Source: Myxococcota bacterium (GTDB lineage: Bacteria; Myxococcota_A; UBA9160; PR03). From it: a stretch of 7,905 bases of DNA. Numbering within the stretch: the stretch's first letter is position 1; each line of letters begins with the position of its first letter. The notes beneath the pieces were generated by a model that saw only the letters and a list, made by a program, of their open reading frames with translations, ran no database searches and was not told the DNA's origin. A program made the position numbers and the translations under genes. The DNA is taken from the NCBI GenBank assembly GCA_030066475.1, contig JASJBO010000343.1:1-7905 (forward strand), given 5' to 3'. Positions 6,653-7,905 of this stretch are shown piece by piece.

Positions 6653-7213
6653 GAGGTCGGGACGCTCGGGGACGCCGGCGGTCTGCTTGCGCCGGAAGGC
6701 CGCCAGCGCGCTGCGCACGTCGGCATCGGAGCGGGCCAGGATCGCGCCGGCCAGCAGCCCCGCGTTCTTGGCGCCGGCGCGTCCGATCGCCAGCGTGCCC
6801 ACCGGGATCCCGCCGGGCATCTGCACGGTGGCCAGCAACGCATCCATGCCGTTCAGGGCGGAGCCCCCGATCGGCACGCCCAGCACCGGGAGCAGCGTGT
6901 GCGCGGCGGTCACGCCCGCCAGGTGCGCCGCCATCCCGGCCCCCGCGATGATCACCTCGATGCCGCGCTCCTCGGCCGTCAGCACGTACTCCTGGTGGCG
7001 CTCCGGGGTGCGGTGCGCCGAGGTGATGCGCGCCTCGTACGGGATCCCGAGACCCTCGAGGGCCTCGGCCGCGGCCTTCATCACCTCCCAGTCGGACGCG
7101 CTGCCCATCAGGATCGCGACCCGGGGCGGCTCGCTCGCGGCCGCCCGGCGCTGCGGCCGCCTGCGGCCCGTCGTCTTCCGCGTGCTCGCCCGCGGTGTGC
7201 GTCGACTCGCCAT
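6650..7213 (-). CDS. purE: N5-carboxyaminoimidazole ribonucleotide mutase PurE (class I)
   Basis: Converts N5-CAIR to CAIR in purine synthesis; 187 residues, cytoplasmic, normally an octamer. Conserved sites are MGSASDW (36-42) for substrate binding, SAHRTPE (65-71) with the catalytic-type His67, AGMAAHLAGVTAAHT (92-106), PVLGVPI (109-115), MPGGIPVGTLAIG (132-144) and AGAKNAGLLA (146-155). The AAHLAG segment fits class I (bacterial mutase) rather than class II AIR carboxylase. Residues 1-30 are a basic Arg/Lys-rich extension before the Rossmann-like core. The ATG at 7213 is chosen because GGAGG (minus strand, 7223-7219) lies 5 nt upstream; an ATG at 7363 would run through the aroE promoter and start. 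No purK is adjacent, although a class I enzyme normally needs PurK. The gene converges with the oxidoreductase gene with no gap. Confidence 0.96.
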   Translation of the reverse strand: MASRRTPRASTRKTTGRRRPQRRAAASEPPRVAILMGSASDWEVMKAAAEALEGLGIPYEARITSAHRTPERHQEYVLTAEERGIEVIIAGAGMAAHLAGVTAAHTLLPVLGVPIGGSALNGMDALLATVQMPGGIPVGTLAIGRAGAKNAGLLAGAILARSDADVRSALAAFRRKQTAGVPERPDL

Positions 7214-7237
7214 TCCGTCCTCCACCCTGCCCCGGGG

Positions 7238-7264
7238 TTGACGCGCCGGGGGGAGTGGCATACT
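7238..7264 (+). promoter_or_regulatory. Probable sigma-70-type promoter for aroE
   Basis: TTGACG (7238-7243) matches five of six -35 bases. After a 15-nt spacer, CATACT (7259-7264) matches four of six -10 bases and is preceded by TGG, an extended -10 arrangement that tolerates a short spacer. Transcription would start near 7271, giving a leader of about 33 nt to the GTG at 7304. Being the only AT-rich spot in a GC-rich gap supports it. Confidence 0.55.
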
Positions 7265-7266
7265 TC

Positions 7267-7286
7267 GCGATCCCTGCGCGGATCGC
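7267..7286. promoter_or_regulatory. Perfect 7-bp dyad over the predicted aroE transcription start
   Basis: GCGATCC (7267-7273) and GGATCGC (7280-7286) are perfect inverted repeats separated by 6 nt. The dyad covers the predicted transcription start and lies between two divergent biosynthetic genes, a position typical of an operator. As RNA it would form a short hairpin in the aroE leader, ending 8 nt before the GGAGG. Confidence 0.4.
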
Positions 7287-7303
7287 AACAAGCCGGAGGT
7301 CGG

Positions 7304-7905
7304 GTGCAGCGGATCGGTCCCACGACTCGGCTCTGCGGCGTGATCCTGCACCCCGCCGGGCACACCCGCTCACCGGCGATGCACAACGCCGCCTTCCGCG
7401 CGCTCGGCATCGACGCGGTCTACCTGGCGTTCGACGTGCTCCCCGAGGCGCTCGGCCCCGCCCTCGCCGGCGCGCGCGCGCTCGGCGTGCGGCAGCTCGC
7501 GGTGTCGCTCCCGCACAAGCTGGCGGTGATGCAGCACCTCGACGAGGTCGACGCGACCGCGCGCCGGATCGGCGCGGTCAACACCGTCACCGTGCGGGAC
7601 GGCCGGCTGATGGGCGACAACACCGACTGGACGGGCGCCGTGCGGGCGCTCGAGCGCGAGACGGCGCTGGCCGGCCGCGAGGCCGTCGTCCTCGGCGCGG
7701 GCGGCGCCGCGCGCGCGGTGGTCTACGGCCTGCTCGAGCGGGGCGCTCGGGTGCGCGTGCTCAACCGCACCGCAGAGCGCGCCGCCGCGCTCGCCCGCGA
7801 CCTGGGGGCGGACGCGGGTGCGGGGCTCGAGGCGCTCGGCGAGCGCGCCTTCGACGTGCTCGTGAACACCACCAGCGTGGGGCTGCGCAGCCAGGACTCG
7901 CCGGT
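7304..7905 (+). CDS. aroE: Shikimate dehydrogenase, N-terminal 200 residues (runs off the window)
   Basis: Reduces 3-dehydroshikimate to shikimate with NADPH in the chorismate pathway; cytoplasmic. The visible 200 codons cover the substrate domain and most of the NADP domain: GHTRSPAMHNAAF (19-31) at the substrate-binding site, SLPHK (68-72) with the catalytic Lys72, IGAVNTV (89-95), GDNTDWTG (104-111) with the catalytic-type Asp108, the Rossmann loop GAGGAA (131-136), the NRT motif (154-156) that selects NADP, and VLVNTTSVGL (185-194). The usual HS-x-SP is HT-R-SP here, and the usual NVT before PHK is AVS. Family length is about 270-290, so 70-90 residues are missing. The GTG at 7304 has GGAGG (7295-7299) 4 nt upstream, slightly close. 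It is divergent from purE, 90 bp apart. Confidence 0.95.
   Translation, partial: MQRIGPTTRLCGVILHPAGHTRSPAMHNAAFRALGIDAVYLAFDVLPEALGPALAGARALGVRQLAVSLPHKLAVMQHLDEVDATARRIGAVNTVTVRDGRLMGDNTDWTGAVRALERETALAGREAVVLGAGGAARAVVYGLLERGARVRVLNRTAERAAALARDLGADAGAGLEALGERAFDVLVNTTSVGLRSQDSP

Overview
The window is very GC-rich DNA with dense, short-spaced genes. It carries a multihaem c-type cytochrome with thioredoxin-like domains, a deazaflavin (F420)-type oxidoreductase and a family-4 uracil-DNA glycosylase. This mix suggests a high-GC bacterium near the former Deltaproteobacteria (Myxococcota, Binatota or similar). That placement is inference from gene content and composition; there is no rRNA or other decisive marker.

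Layout. Positions 1-116 (minus) hold the 5' end of yebC. A 171-bp divergent gap separates it from a plus-strand run of five closely spaced genes, 288-6649, that could form one operon: an Hsp70/DnaK-like chaperone with an acidic tail in place of the helical lid; a small J-domain protein with a TPR-like C-terminus; a predicted lipoprotein fusing two thioredoxin-like domains to a duplicated tetrahaem module; a family-4 uracil-DNA glycosylase overlapping the cytochrome stop by GTGA; and a nitroreductase-family F420-type enzyme. The run ends against purE (minus, 6650-7213) with no intergenic base: the two stop codons together form TGATCA. A 90-bp divergent gap follows, with a good promoter candidate and a 7-bp dyad, and then aroE (plus), cut off by the window end.

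How the genes fit together. The Hsp70 and J-protein are 9 nt apart and look like a dedicated chaperone/co-chaperone pair; no grpE or dnaJ-type protein with a zinc finger is present. The cytochrome lipoprotein would lie outside the cytoplasmic membrane and combine thiol/disulfide chemistry with eight predicted haems. The uracil-DNA glycosylase is translationally coupled to it but has no obvious functional link. purE and aroE are housekeeping genes of purine and aromatic amino-acid synthesis.

Most unusual points: (1) the Trx-Trx-(4 haem)x2 fusion, in which the first Trx domain has lost both cysteines and the last haem unit carries an extra CxxC; (2) a 51-nt repeat inserted four times in frame in the uracil-DNA glycosylase linker, each copy with two short hairpins, the second of which has its stem swapped between copies while pairing is kept; (3) the lid-less Hsp70. 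I did not find a defence, CRISPR or clearly new multi-gene system.
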